A stretch of DNA of 28,718 nucleotides, from assembly GCA_003164475.1 (NCBI GenBank), contig PLTL01000181.1, positions 17,535-46,252 on the forward strand. Reading direction: 5' to 3'. This document shows, piece by piece, positions 1-7,938 of the stretch. The notes below the pieces were generated by a model. The model worked only from the letters and a program-made list of their open reading frames with translations. It ran no database searches and was not told the DNA's origin. Both the position numbers and the translations under genes were made by a program. Source of the stretch: Candidatus Dormiibacterota bacterium (lineage in GTDB: Bacteria; Chloroflexota; Dormibacteria; UBA8260; Bog-877). Each line of letters starts with the position of its first letter. Position 1 is the stretch's first letter.

Positions 1-600
1 GAAAAGCCCCCGGTGCCCCGGAGCGACCTGGCCCTGGTGGGCGTCTACCTCTTCTCCCCGGCGGTGTTCGACGCGATCGAACGCATCCAGCCCAGTGCCC
101 GCGGTGAGCTCGAGATCACCGACGCCATCCAGCGGATGATCGACGACGGAGCCCGGGTGATGCCCCACGTGATCACCGGATGGTGGAAGGACACCGGTCG
201 CCTCGAGGACATGCTGGAGGCCAACCGGATCATCCTCGACACCCTGGATCCTCAGGTGGAGGGGAATGTCGGCGAGGGCGTGCGACTCGAGGGCAAGGTC
301 GTCATCCAGCCGGGAGCCCAGTTGCGCAACTGCCTCGTCCGGGGTCCCGCCATCATCGGTTCCGGGACCCTCATCGAAGAGGCGTACGTCGGACCCTTCA
401 CCTCCATCTACCATGACTGCACCATCCGCAGATCGGAGATCGAGCATTCGATCGTCCTCGAGGGGAGCGTGATCGACAACGTCGACGGCAAGATCGAGTC
501 CTCGCTGATCGGCAAGGGATGCACCGTCTGCTCCTGTCCGGAGCGACCGCGTGCCTACCGGCTGATGCTCGGTGACCATTCCCGCGTGGAGCTGCGCTGA
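1..600 (+). CDS. rmlA: Glucose-1-phosphate thymidylyltransferase, long form (5' end outside window)
   Basis: The last 199 residues of the enzyme that makes dTDP-glucose from dTTP and glucose-1-phosphate, the first step of dTDP-rhamnose synthesis in the cytoplasm. The frame is open from base 1 (reads EKPPVPRSDLALVGVYLF), so the N-terminal nucleotide-binding half lies upstream. Visible family motifs are GELEITDAIQ and GWWKDTGRLEDMLEANR, which close the nucleotidyltransferase domain. They are followed by about 110 residues of hexapeptide-like beta-helix repeats (GVRLEGKVVIQPGAQL, VLEGSVIDNV, SSLIGKGCTV). This tail marks the long StrD-like class rather than the short RmlA class. The stop overlaps the next start by one base (TGATG), so translation is probably coupled to the epimerase gene. 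Identification is firm; only the start is missing. Confidence 0.93.
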   Translation, partial: EKPPVPRSDLALVGVYLFSPAVFDAIERIQPSARGELEITDAIQRMIDDGARVMPHVITGWWKDTGRLEDMLEANRIILDTLDPQVEGNVGEGVRLEGKVVIQPGAQLRNCLVRGPAIIGSGTLIEEAYVGPFTSIYHDCTIRRSEIEHSIVLEGSVIDNVDGKIESSLIGKGCTVCSCPERPRAYRLMLGDHSRVELR

Positions 601-1178
601 TGGCCTGGATGACCGTCACCGAATCTATGGAGCGCGTGCTGAGCAGCATCAGCTCGGTCCCGGAGTCCCAGCGTCTGGGCCCGATCGACGGCGTCATGGT
701 CAAGACGTTCCGCAAGCACGCCGACCAGCGTGGCTACTTCATCGAGCAGCTCAAGCGAGGAGACCTCGATGACGAGGGACGACCGTTCATCCCCGCCGAT
801 CCCTTCGCCCAGATGTCGCGCAGCCTCGCCTACGCGCGCGGAGGAAACCCGCCCGAGCTGATCAAGGCCTTCCACTGGCATAAGCGCCAGTGGGACTACT
901 GGGACATCGTGCAGGGCAACGCACGGGTGGTGCTCGTGGACCTCCGCGAGGGCTCTCCCACCGCGGGTCGCATTCAGACCGTGATCCTGGGGGAGCACGC
1001 GCCCAAGATGGTGGCCATCCCCCCCTTCGTCGGTCACGGCTATCAAGTGCTGGACCTCCGCGACGTCATCCTCAACTACTACGTGACCGAACCCTATGAC
1101 CCGGCCGACCCCGACGAGGGAAGGATCGCCTGGAACGACCCTCGCATCGGATTCGACTGGAGCATCGAGAACATCTGA
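600..1178 (+). CDS. rmlC: dTDP-4-dehydrorhamnose 3,5-epimerase-like cupin protein
   Basis: A 192-residue dTDP-sugar epimerase-fold protein, expected to epimerise C3 and C5 of dTDP-4-keto-6-deoxyglucose. The ATG overlaps the rmlA stop, with GGAG 7 nt upstream. Family landmarks are FRKHADQRGYFIEQ (residues 37-50), QMSRS (71-75), the His-containing AFHWH (90-94) in place of the usual GLHxQ, IPPFVGHGY (140-148) in place of PPGFAHGF, and NYYVTEPYDP (159-168) with the Tyr-rich strand. The length matches RmlC. The sequence is divergent, with an extra N-terminal segment of about 30 residues and altered residues around the presumed catalytic His, so a related epimerase specificity is possible. Its position between rmlA and rmlB supports a rhamnose-pathway role. 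Confidence 0.82.
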   Translation: MAWMTVTESMERVLSSISSVPESQRLGPIDGVMVKTFRKHADQRGYFIEQLKRGDLDDEGRPFIPADPFAQMSRSLAYARGGNPPELIKAFHWHKRQWDYWDIVQGNARVVLVDLREGSPTAGRIQTVILGEHAPKMVAIPPFVGHGYQVLDLRDVILNYYVTEPYDPADPDEGRIAWNDPRIGFDWSIENI

Positions 1179-1179
1179 G

Positions 1180-2193
1180 ATGCGGCTGCTTGTGACCGGA
1201 GGCGCGGGCTTCATCGGCAGCGAGTTTGTCCGGATGACGCTGCGCGAGCATCCGGACGACTCGGTGATCGTCCTTGACAAGCTCACCTACGCCGGCAACG
1301 AGCGCAACCTCGATCCGGTGCGGGACGATCCGCGCTTCCGCTTCGTCAAAGGGGACATCGCCGACGAGGCCGCCGTGGGCCCGCTGGCGAGCGAGTGCGA
1401 CGTGATCGTTAACTTCGCCGCTGAATCCCACGTCGACCGCTCGCTCGAGGCACCCGGCCAGTTCATCATGACTGACGTCTACGGCACCTATGTGCTGCTG
1501 GAGGCGGCACGTTCGGCCGGTCACGAGCGTTTCCTCCAGGTGAGCACCGACGAGGTCTACGGAGACGTCACCGAGGGCCGCTCACGCGAGGGCGATCCCC
1601 TCCGGCCGCGCAGCCCGTACAGCGCCAGCAAGGCGGGCGGCGAGCTGCTGGTGCAGGCGTACCGCGCGTCTCACGGGCTGCCCGCCATCGTCACCCGCGG
1701 CTCGAACACGTACGGCTGGTATCAGTACCCGGAGAAGATCATCCCCCTCTTCATCACCAACGCTCTCGAGGATCGGCCGCTGCCCATCTACGGGGACGGG
1801 AGCGCGGTGAGGGATTACATCTTTGTCGAGGACCACTGCCGGGGCATCGACCTGGCGCTGCGCCGGGGCGTGCCCGGCGAGGAGTACAACATCGGCGCGG
1901 GGCAGGAGATCAGCGGGATCACGGTGGCCGAAACGGTGCTCCGCCTCCTCGACAAGCCTGCCACCCTCCAGCAGTTCGTGAGCGATCGCCCCGGCCACGA
2001 CCGCCGCTACGCTCTGGACTCCTCAAAGCTCCGCGCCCTGGGGTGGAAGCCTCGGGTCGATTTCGGCAAGGGGATGGAGACGACAGTGGCCTGGTACGTC
2101 GAGCACCGGGAGTGGTGGAGCCCCCTCAAGAGCGGCGAGTTCTGGGAGTTCTACCAGCGCAATTACAAGCCGGTGGGGCCCGGCGCCTCCTGA
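1180..2193 (+). CDS. rmlB: dTDP-glucose 4,6-dehydratase
   Basis: A 337-residue extended short-chain dehydrogenase that converts dTDP-glucose to dTDP-4-keto-6-deoxyglucose using bound NAD+. The Rossmann signature GGAGFIGS lies at residues 7-14. It is followed by the dehydratase hallmarks LDKLTYAGN (32-40), AAESHVDRS (80-88), STDEVYG (122-128) with the Thr-Asp-Glu catalytic triplet, and YSASK (147-151) with the Tyr/Lys pair. The ATG at 1180 is chosen because it begins directly with the MRLLVTGGAG strand and sits one base after the rmlC stop. The frame stays open further upstream, but that stretch lies inside rmlC. It is the third gene of the rhamnose operon and is complete. Confidence 0.96.
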   Translation: MRLLVTGGAGFIGSEFVRMTLREHPDDSVIVLDKLTYAGNERNLDPVRDDPRFRFVKGDIADEAAVGPLASECDVIVNFAAESHVDRSLEAPGQFIMTDVYGTYVLLEAARSAGHERFLQVSTDEVYGDVTEGRSREGDPLRPRSPYSASKAGGELLVQAYRASHGLPAIVTRGSNTYGWYQYPEKIIPLFITNALEDRPLPIYGDGSAVRDYIFVEDHCRGIDLALRRGVPGEEYNIGAGQEISGITVAETVLRLLDKPATLQQFVSDRPGHDRRYALDSSKLRALGWKPRVDFGKGMETTVAWYVEHREWWSPLKSGEFWEFYQRNYKPVGPGAS

Positions 2194-2200
2194 GCCTCGC

Positions 2201-3070
2201 ATGAGGATCGAGGTCGTCGGTTCCCGTGGGCAGCTCGGCCGCGAGCTGCTGACGACGCTCGCCGCGACGTCGCATCAGGCTTCCGGTCACGACGTCGAGA
2301 GCGTCGACATCCGCGAGCCCGGATCGGTCGCCGCCCTGCTCGACGAGGTGCGGCCGGAGGCGATCATCAACTGTGCCGCATGGACAAAGGTGGACGCCGC
2401 GGAGGCCGATGAGGCGGCGGCAAGCCGTGTCAACGCCGACGGCCCCCGGGTTCTCGCCGAGGCGTGTAGGGCGAGGGGCATCCTGCTCTGTCACCTGAGC
2501 ACTGACTACGTCTTCGACGGGACCGCGACCGCCCCCATCGCCGAGACGGCGTCGCCGAATCCCCAGAGCGCGTATGGTCGGGGCAAGCTCGCCGGAGAGG
2601 AGGGGGTCAGGGCGAACCTGGCCTCCCATCAGATCGTGCGCACCGCATGGCTCTACGGGCAGGAAGGTCCCAACTTCGTCCTCACCATGCTGAGGCTGGC
2701 TCGCGAACGGCCCGCGCTGCGGGTGGTCGCCGACCAGTGGGGCTCGCCCACGTGGACCGGTCATCTGGCCCCTGCGCTGATCCGCCTCGTCGAGCGCGGC
2801 GTGCCCGGCACCTACCACCTCACCAACTCCGGCAGCACGACCTGGCGAGACTTCGCCCAGGCGATCGTCGAGGAGGCCGGGCTCCGCGTTCCCGTCGAGT
2901 CCATCACCACCGCGCAGTTCCCGACCCCTGCCGCGCGCCCGTCGTACTCGGTGCTGGCCAACCGTGCCTGGGAGCGACTCGGAGAGACGCCGCTTCCCGA
3001 CTGGCGGGAGGGGCTGCGCGCCTACCTGGCACAGCGCACGGCGGCATCCCCCGAGGCGACCGCGACGTGA
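2201..3070 (+). CDS. rmlD: dTDP-4-dehydrorhamnose reductase
   Basis: A 289-residue NAD(P)H-dependent reductase that produces dTDP-L-rhamnose, the last step of the pathway. It begins with the family N-terminus MRIEVVGSRGQLGREL (GxxGQLG nucleotide loop). It also shows NCAAWTKVDAAE (57-68), STDYVFDG (100-107) and YGRGK (125-129, catalytic Tyr and Lys), then RTAWLYG. The start lies 7 nt after the rmlB stop. Its own stop overlaps the following glycosyltransferase GTG in a GTGA arrangement, so the two are probably co-translated. Length and motifs are ordinary for RmlD. Confidence 0.96.
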   Translation: MRIEVVGSRGQLGRELLTTLAATSHQASGHDVESVDIREPGSVAALLDEVRPEAIINCAAWTKVDAAEADEAAASRVNADGPRVLAEACRARGILLCHLSTDYVFDGTATAPIAETASPNPQSAYGRGKLAGEEGVRANLASHQIVRTAWLYGQEGPNFVLTMLRLARERPALRVVADQWGSPTWTGHLAPALIRLVERGVPGTYHLTNSGSTTWRDFAQAIVEEAGLRVPVESITTAQFPTPAARPSYSVLANRAWERLGETPLPDWREGLRAYLAQRTAASPEATAT

Positions 3071-4503
3071 CTGACGTCCTCGTGCTCGCCAACGAGCACG
3101 TCAATCGCCGGATGGCGGGACCCTCGATCCGCTCCTTCGAGTTCGCCCGGGTGCTGAGCGCGGACGGTCACCGAGTCACCCTGGCCTCACCGTTCCCCAG
3201 CGATCTCCCGCCCCAGCCCTTCGCTGTGACCACCTACGACGCGTCGAGCCTGCCGGACCTGGTGGCGCAGCACCGCGTCGTCGTGCTCCAGGGGTGGGTG
3301 ATGGAGCGCTTTCCGCTGCTCCGGGAGGCGGACGCCCGTCTGGTCATCGATCTCTACGACCCCTTCCCCCTGGAGGTGCTCATCCTCTTCGGGAAGGAGG
3401 CCATGGAGAAGCGGCTGGAAGCCCAGCGGGACTCCATCCGCGCGGTCACCGACCAGATCCGGGACGGCGATCTCTTCCTCTGTGCCAGCGAGAAGCAGCG
3501 CGACTACTGGTTGGGCTGGCTGACGGCGGCGAGCCGGGTCAACCCGCTCACCCATCAGCAGGACCCGACCCTGCGCGCGCTCATCGATGTCGTCCCCTTC
3601 GGCGTCCCGGCGGAACCGCCACGGCGTCAGCGTCCCGCGATGCGCGGGATCATCGACGGAGTCGGTGAGGGCGACCTGGTGGTGCTCTGGGGTGGCGGCA
3701 TCTACAACTGGTTTGATCCGGTCACCCTGATCCGCGGGGTGGGGATCGCGGCCCAGAGCCTCCCGCGGCTCCGGCTGGTCTTCATGTCCACCGGTCACCC
3801 CAACCCCGAGATCCAGACCATGTGGACCCAGGTGGAGGCGCGGCGGGTGGCCACGGAGCTGGGGCTCACCGGAACCCATGTCTTCTTCAACGAGAGCTGG
3901 GTTGCGTACGAGGACCGCGCGGGTTGGCTGCTCGAGGCCGACATGGGTGTCTCCACCCATTTCGACCACGTGGAGACGCGCTTCTCCTTCCGGACCCGGA
4001 TCCTCGACTACTTCTGGGCCGGACTGCCGGTGATCTGCACCGCTGGCGACACCCTTGCCGATGACATCCAGCGTTTGGGCATCGGCACCACCGTCGCGCC
4101 CGAGAGCCCCGAGGCCGTGGCCCGGGCGCTGGTGGAGCTGGGGGAGGATGCGGCAAGGCGCCGGGACTGTGGTGCACGGTCGGCGGCTCACGCGGCGTCG
4201 CTCACGTGGCCCGCTGTAGCGGCGCCCCTCCGCCGCTTCTGCGCCGATCCGCGCCCGGCGGCGGACCGGGCGGCGGGGCTGGTCCGCATGCCGATCCCCT
4301 TCACGCCGATCCGCGACGACGTCGCCACGGTTCCCGGCGCCATCCCAGGCGGCGGCGCGCGGCCGCCGCATCCCGGTTTCCTCTACCGGGTCCTCCGCTC
4401 CCTGTACCGGGCAGCCCCGCCGGTGATCACCCACTCGAGCTGGGTTGGAAGCGTACGGGCACGGTTCATGCGCGCCCTCGGTGGGAAGCGGACCTCTTAC
4501 TGA
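3067..4503 (+). CDS. GT-B fold glycosyltransferase (GT4-like)
   Basis: A 478-residue cytoplasmic glycosyltransferase, probably adding a sugar from a nucleotide donor to a surface-glycan precursor; rhamnose is a reasonable guess from context only. The GTG at 3067 overlaps the rmlD stop (GTGA). The N-terminal half has the Rossmann-like opening TDVLVLANEHVNRRMAGPS and the acceptor-side stretch VVVLQGWVMERFPLL. The C-terminal half carries DLVVLWGGGIYNWFDP, the usual start of the donor-binding domain, and VETRFSFRTRILDYFWAGLPV, which corresponds to the donor-binding helix of GT4 enzymes. About 80 Pro/Arg-rich residues follow the second domain. The donor, acceptor and linkage cannot be read from the sequence. 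Confidence 0.82.
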   Translation: MTDVLVLANEHVNRRMAGPSIRSFEFARVLSADGHRVTLASPFPSDLPPQPFAVTTYDASSLPDLVAQHRVVVLQGWVMERFPLLREADARLVIDLYDPFPLEVLILFGKEAMEKRLEAQRDSIRAVTDQIRDGDLFLCASEKQRDYWLGWLTAASRVNPLTHQQDPTLRALIDVVPFGVPAEPPRRQRPAMRGIIDGVGEGDLVVLWGGGIYNWFDPVTLIRGVGIAAQSLPRLRLVFMSTGHPNPEIQTMWTQVEARRVATELGLTGTHVFFNESWVAYEDRAGWLLEADMGVSTHFDHVETRFSFRTRILDYFWAGLPVICTAGDTLADDIQRLGIGTTVAPESPEAVARALVELGEDAARRRDCGARSAAHAASLTWPAVAAPLRRFCADPRPAADRAAGLVRMPIPFTPIRDDVATVPGAIPGGGARPPHPGFLYRVLRSLYRAAPPVITHSSWVGSVRARFMRALGGKRTSY

Positions 4504-4527
4504 TCCTCGACTGGTTGCAGCGGCTGA

Positions 4528-5853
4528 TCACCAGTTCTCTCCCGAGCATAGGACCTTGTCACAGGCTGCCTGCAGTTGCTGGGGCGACTCGCTCATGTAG
4601 ACGTGCCATCCGGCAGGATCGATGGGGACGATGCACACCTGTCCCGTGTTGAGGCAGGCAACCGAGCGGTTCCAGTCGACGCTCTGGAGCGTGGGCAGTG
4701 GTCCACCGAGAAGGCATCCGAGAAGGATTAGGAACACTGGGGTGGCACTTAGCATCGACCGCAGGCGGCTCGTGTCGTAGAGCTGCTTGCCCAGCGAGAT
4801 GCCCGCGACCACGATGACAATCTCCACCGGCAGCGCGTAGTAGCGGTTGCCCAGGTTCGCGCCGCCCAGGTTTGCCCATCCGCCGGGCTCCTGCCGGTAG
4901 ATGACGGACACGATCGACCCGGCCATGGCGATCCCCAACCCCAGGGCCACTGTCCACGGCAGGTCCCTGCATGCGGCGGCCACCAGCGCCAGCAGGACCA
5001 GGCAGGCCATCCAGATCTCGATGTGGAGCGTGGGATCAGACCACAGGCTCACCAGGATGGTGCGGCCGAACACGAGGCTTCCGAAGGTTCCGAGCACCGC
5101 GTTGTGCACCGTCACCCACCAGTTGGCGTGGAGGATGCCGAAGAGCGCGCCGGAATTCGAGTTGCCCACAGCGACGATCGCAGCGCACCCGGTGACAATG
5201 CCGGCCATGATCAGGCTGTAGCGGCTGCGGTTGCGCCAGGCTCGAAGCCAGAAGGCGGGTGCGAGCACGGCCGCGAACGGGCCGGTGAGACCCATGACCG
5301 CAACGGCGGGGAGGAGCAGGATGCGGGGCCCGCGCCGTTCGGGGTCTCGCGAGAGGGCGAGGAAGAGCAGCCCCGTCGCCAGGTACTCCTCGATGCCGGT
5401 GAGAGTGCCGCTGACCTCAGAACCGGCTCCGGGGAGGATGACGAGGGCGAAGAAGAGCGCGACGCGAACCGGGTATGAGGGGATCAGCCATTCCATCTCG
5501 CGGCGCAGCACCAGCGAGCAGGAGAGCGCGGTGACCGCGATGGCCAGCGCCGCGAACAGGATCGGGGTGAGCCCGATCGGGAAGAGAGCGGTGAACGCCG
5601 AGAGGATACGGGGAACGACGTGGAGGTAGCCATCGTACGGGTGGAAGATCGTGGTCCACAGGGGAAAGCGTCGGCTGTCCGTCCAGAAGATGACCCCATC
5701 CTCCGCCCACAGCTTGGGGTCGGTGAAAAGGCCGCCACGGCGGACCGCCATCAGCAGCATGCCCAGGACGATCACGAGCGGCGTGACAGCGGCCCGGGGG
5801 ATGACGAGCCACGAAGGATAAACGCGGCGGGCGGGTGCAGAGGACTCACTCAT
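4528..5853 (-). CDS. Polytopic membrane protein, putative GT-C glycosyltransferase (AEDG family)
   Basis: A 441-residue integral membrane protein with roughly ten hydrophobic segments. It starts at the ATG that reads MSESSAPARRVYPSW; a longer GTG start at 5937 adds only an Arg-rich, non-membrane leader. The first extracytoplasmic loop holds KLWAEDGVIFWTD, with an acidic pair where GT-C enzymes carry their metal/donor-binding acids. The tail holds four cysteines and the phrase VPIDPAGWHVYM. The protein at 14689-16014 has the same length, the matching QFYAEDGTRWFSD loop and a related LPIPPGGPWTFTV end, so the two are homologues. It is last in a minus-strand series of five genes, 318 nt after its upstream neighbour, with no clear ribosome-binding site. 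Transfer of a lipid-linked sugar outside the membrane is inferred from fold type only. Confidence 0.75.
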   Translation of the reverse strand: MSESSAPARRVYPSWLVIPRAAVTPLVIVLGMLLMAVRRGGLFTDPKLWAEDGVIFWTDSRRFPLWTTIFHPYDGYLHVVPRILSAFTALFPIGLTPILFAALAIAVTALSCSLVLRREMEWLIPSYPVRVALFFALVILPGAGSEVSGTLTGIEEYLATGLLFLALSRDPERRGPRILLLPAVAVMGLTGPFAAVLAPAFWLRAWRNRSRYSLIMAGIVTGCAAIVAVGNSNSGALFGILHANWWVTVHNAVLGTFGSLVFGRTILVSLWSDPTLHIEIWMACLVLLALVAAACRDLPWTVALGLGIAMAGSIVSVIYRQEPGGWANLGGANLGNRYYALPVEIVIVVAGISLGKQLYDTSRLRSMLSATPVFLILLGCLLGGPLPTLQSVDWNRSVACLNTGQVCIVPIDPAGWHVYMSESPQQLQAACDKVLCSGENW

Positions 5854-6171
5854 GACAACGCACCGGTCTAGAACCCTCCGTGCGGGATGAGGTACTGGGC
5901 AAAGACGTAGGCGTCCAAGCCGGCGAAGAGGACGCACGGCAATGCCACACCGACAGCGATCCGGCCGCGCTGGCGCCTTCCCCCTCCGGATTTTGGCTTA
6001 CTTCCATGGGCGTGCCCGTCGTCACCGCGAACACCCGATGGTCAGGCTGCCTGAGTGATCCGGCTCCGCGGCAGAGCCCATGCCCGTGGGTTGGAGCCGT
6101 CGCACCCGCAAGCCCTCACCCGAGCTGTCGAGATGCCGACCGGGCCTATACACGAGTGGTGGCTCCAGCGA
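5854..6171. other. 318-base gap between two minus-strand membrane-protein genes
   Basis: No intact conventional gene is seen. Downstream of the 6172-7938 stop there is a short inverted repeat, GGCTC at 6062-6066 and GAGCC at 6074-6078, too weak to call a terminator. On the minus strand a frame open from 6041 to the stop at 5868-5870 ends in a convincing single membrane span (IAVGVALPCVLFAGLDAYVF) but lacks an ATG. An ATG at 6007 lies in another frame and would join it if one base were added to the run of five C (five G on the minus strand) near 5988. This could be the broken remnant of a membrane peptide of about 45 residues. Confidence 0.4.
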
Positions 6172-7938
6172 TCAGCTGCCGCCGAGGCCGCAGATCATGG
6201 TCACCCCGACAGGGAGGGTCAGCAGGGTGGTGACGCCACTCGCCGTCACCTCGAGATAGGTCGGCGGTGCTGGGCTCAGTCCAAAGGTGCTCGTTGCCAC
6301 CGAGGCGACGCCGGGCTGTCCCAGAAGGGCCAACTGAACAGTCAGGTTGCCGCCGCCCTCCGGCGATAGGACCACCTCTCCCGGGCCTGCAAAGTCGAGT
6401 TGCACCTGGACGGTGCCGGTCGCCGATCCCACCGAGACGCAGCCGTGGCCGATGTCCGTGACCAGGGCGAGGGAGGCGGGATCGACGCTGGGCGTGTTGG
6501 TGCCGGTCACCTGCGGGCTCGCGCTGATGCCCACCTGCAGGAAGAGCTCGGCGTCCAGCATGTCGGTCGGAGACACGGCGGCGTGGGTCGAGATGCTACC
6601 CGTGCTGATCATCGAGCGCAGCATGTCGACGGTCAGGTCGCCAGAGTGCACCGGCTCCACCCCGGTCCCTCCGTTCGCGGTTAGGGGTGCGCCGCTCTGG
6701 AGGATCTGTACCGCCGCCAGAACCTGACCCTCCGTGGTCGTGGTGATCGGATTCCAGGTCTGGAGAAAGCTGACCCAGCTGCCGACACTTGCCACCACCG
6801 CCAATGCGCAGGCGGCGAGGGCCACCACTCGGCCGGTCACACTGCTCTGGGCCAGGCGTGTCAGCGCCACCGCGGTGGCGGGCAGGAGCAAGGCGATGCC
6901 GATGTAGCCATAGCGCGTCAGGGTCGAGTTCGACAGTCCCGCGGTGGCGGGGCCGATGCCGAGCAGGAGGAAGTAGACCACGCCGGTCGCTCCCGCGGCG
7001 AAGACGAAGGCGGTCTGCGTGCGGATCAGCCGGCGCTCGAGGAACAGCCAGACGAGGAGAGCCACCAAGAGAATGGGGCCGAAGCCACCCCACCCCACCG
7101 TGGCGCCGACGGCGCTGGTCAGTCCCGTCCACGCGTAATCGAAGACGGAGAAGAGCTGCCCGATGGGCTCGGGCTGGAGGGAGCTGTAGTTCCGGCCGAT
7201 CACGGCGAACCAGGCGAGATAGACGGCGGCGGGCAGGGCGGCGACCCGGAAGGCGGCGAGCCAGCCCCGGCGGAGCAGGGCCAGGAGGGCGCAGAGGAAG
7301 ACCATGATCACGCCGACCCCCGAGCACATGACCGCCGCGACGCCGAGAGGCCAGGAGAGGAGGTCGCGGCGTGAGCCGGGCTCGGTGTGGTCGACGAGCA
7401 GGGCCGCGGCCAGACCGAGGGCGACCGGCAGGACGAAGCTGACCTGGAACCAGGACCAGACGTTCTCGACCCCACCCCCCAGCACGACGAAGACGGCGGC
7501 CAGACCGGTGGCCACCCATGGGTCGGCTCCGAGGCGACGCATCCAGCGCCACAGCAGGTGGACGAGTACGAGGTGGGCGGCGATGTCCATTAGCGCGTAG
7601 GGGAGGAAGGAGCGCAGCCCGTAGATCTTGTCGAGAGCCAGGGTGAGCAGGATCGGCACCGTGGACCAGTGGCCGTTGTGGGGCACCAGGAGGCTCAGGG
7701 AGCTCCCCGGCTGCATCCTCCCGAAGAACTCGAACTCGTCGCCGAGGAACCAGTTGCTCCGGTCGAGGTAGAGGATGACCGCGAGGCCCACGAGCAGCGA
7801 AAGGTAGTGCGCCGGCATCGCGGCGCCCCCCACGCGAGCTCCCCATGCCCTCCAGCGCGGCGATCGGGTGGCAGGGATAGAGGGCGGACCCGCTGGTGGC
7901 GAATCGGCGGCCGGGGCGCCGATCTCAGCCTGCGACAC
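6172..7938 (-). CDS. Polytopic membrane protein with exported C-terminal domain, paralogue 1
   Basis: A 588-residue protein. After a Pro/Ala-rich cytoplasmic leader comes PAHYLSLLVGLAVILYLDR, the first membrane span. A loop with the acidic motif NWFLGDEFEFFGRMQPG follows, then about ten further spans up to residue 400. The last 190 residues look extracytoplasmic and beta-rich, with two cysteines, C500 (GHGCVSV) and C583 (TMICGL), placed to form a disulfide. Two sister proteins (7925-9601 and 10857-12605) share all of this. The acidic first loop suggests a GT-C glycosyltransferase using a lipid-linked sugar, but no named family was recognised. The GTG at 7938 overlaps the end of paralogue 2 by 14 bases, indicating one transcript. 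Confidence 0.8.
   Translation of the reverse strand: MSQAEIGAPAADSPPAGPPSIPATRSPRWRAWGARVGGAAMPAHYLSLLVGLAVILYLDRSNWFLGDEFEFFGRMQPGSSLSLLVPHNGHWSTVPILLTLALDKIYGLRSFLPYALMDIAAHLVLVHLLWRWMRRLGADPWVATGLAAVFVVLGGGVENVWSWFQVSFVLPVALGLAAALLVDHTEPGSRRDLLSWPLGVAAVMCSGVGVIMVFLCALLALLRRGWLAAFRVAALPAAVYLAWFAVIGRNYSSLQPEPIGQLFSVFDYAWTGLTSAVGATVGWGGFGPILLVALLVWLFLERRLIRTQTAFVFAAGATGVVYFLLLGIGPATAGLSNSTLTRYGYIGIALLLPATAVALTRLAQSSVTGRVVALAACALAVVASVGSWVSFLQTWNPITTTTEGQVLAAVQILQSGAPLTANGGTGVEPVHSGDLTVDMLRSMISTGSISTHAAVSPTDMLDAELFLQVGISASPQVTGTNTPSVDPASLALVTDIGHGCVSVGSATGTVQVQLDFAGPGEVVLSPEGGGNLTVQLALLGQPGVASVATSTFGLSPAPPTYLEVTASGVTTLLTLPVGVTMICGLGGS

Noticed and set aside
3187..4434. A 415-codon minus-strand frame opposite the GT-B glycosyltransferase, and similar ones at 8450-9448 and 26657-27577
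   Set aside because: All lie entirely opposite well-supported genes, have low-complexity charged composition and no family resemblance.
5854..5937. GTG start at 5937 for the membrane protein ending at 4528
   Set aside because: The extra 28 residues are Arg-rich and absent from the equal-length homologue at 14689-16014; the ATG at 5853 gives both proteins 441 residues.
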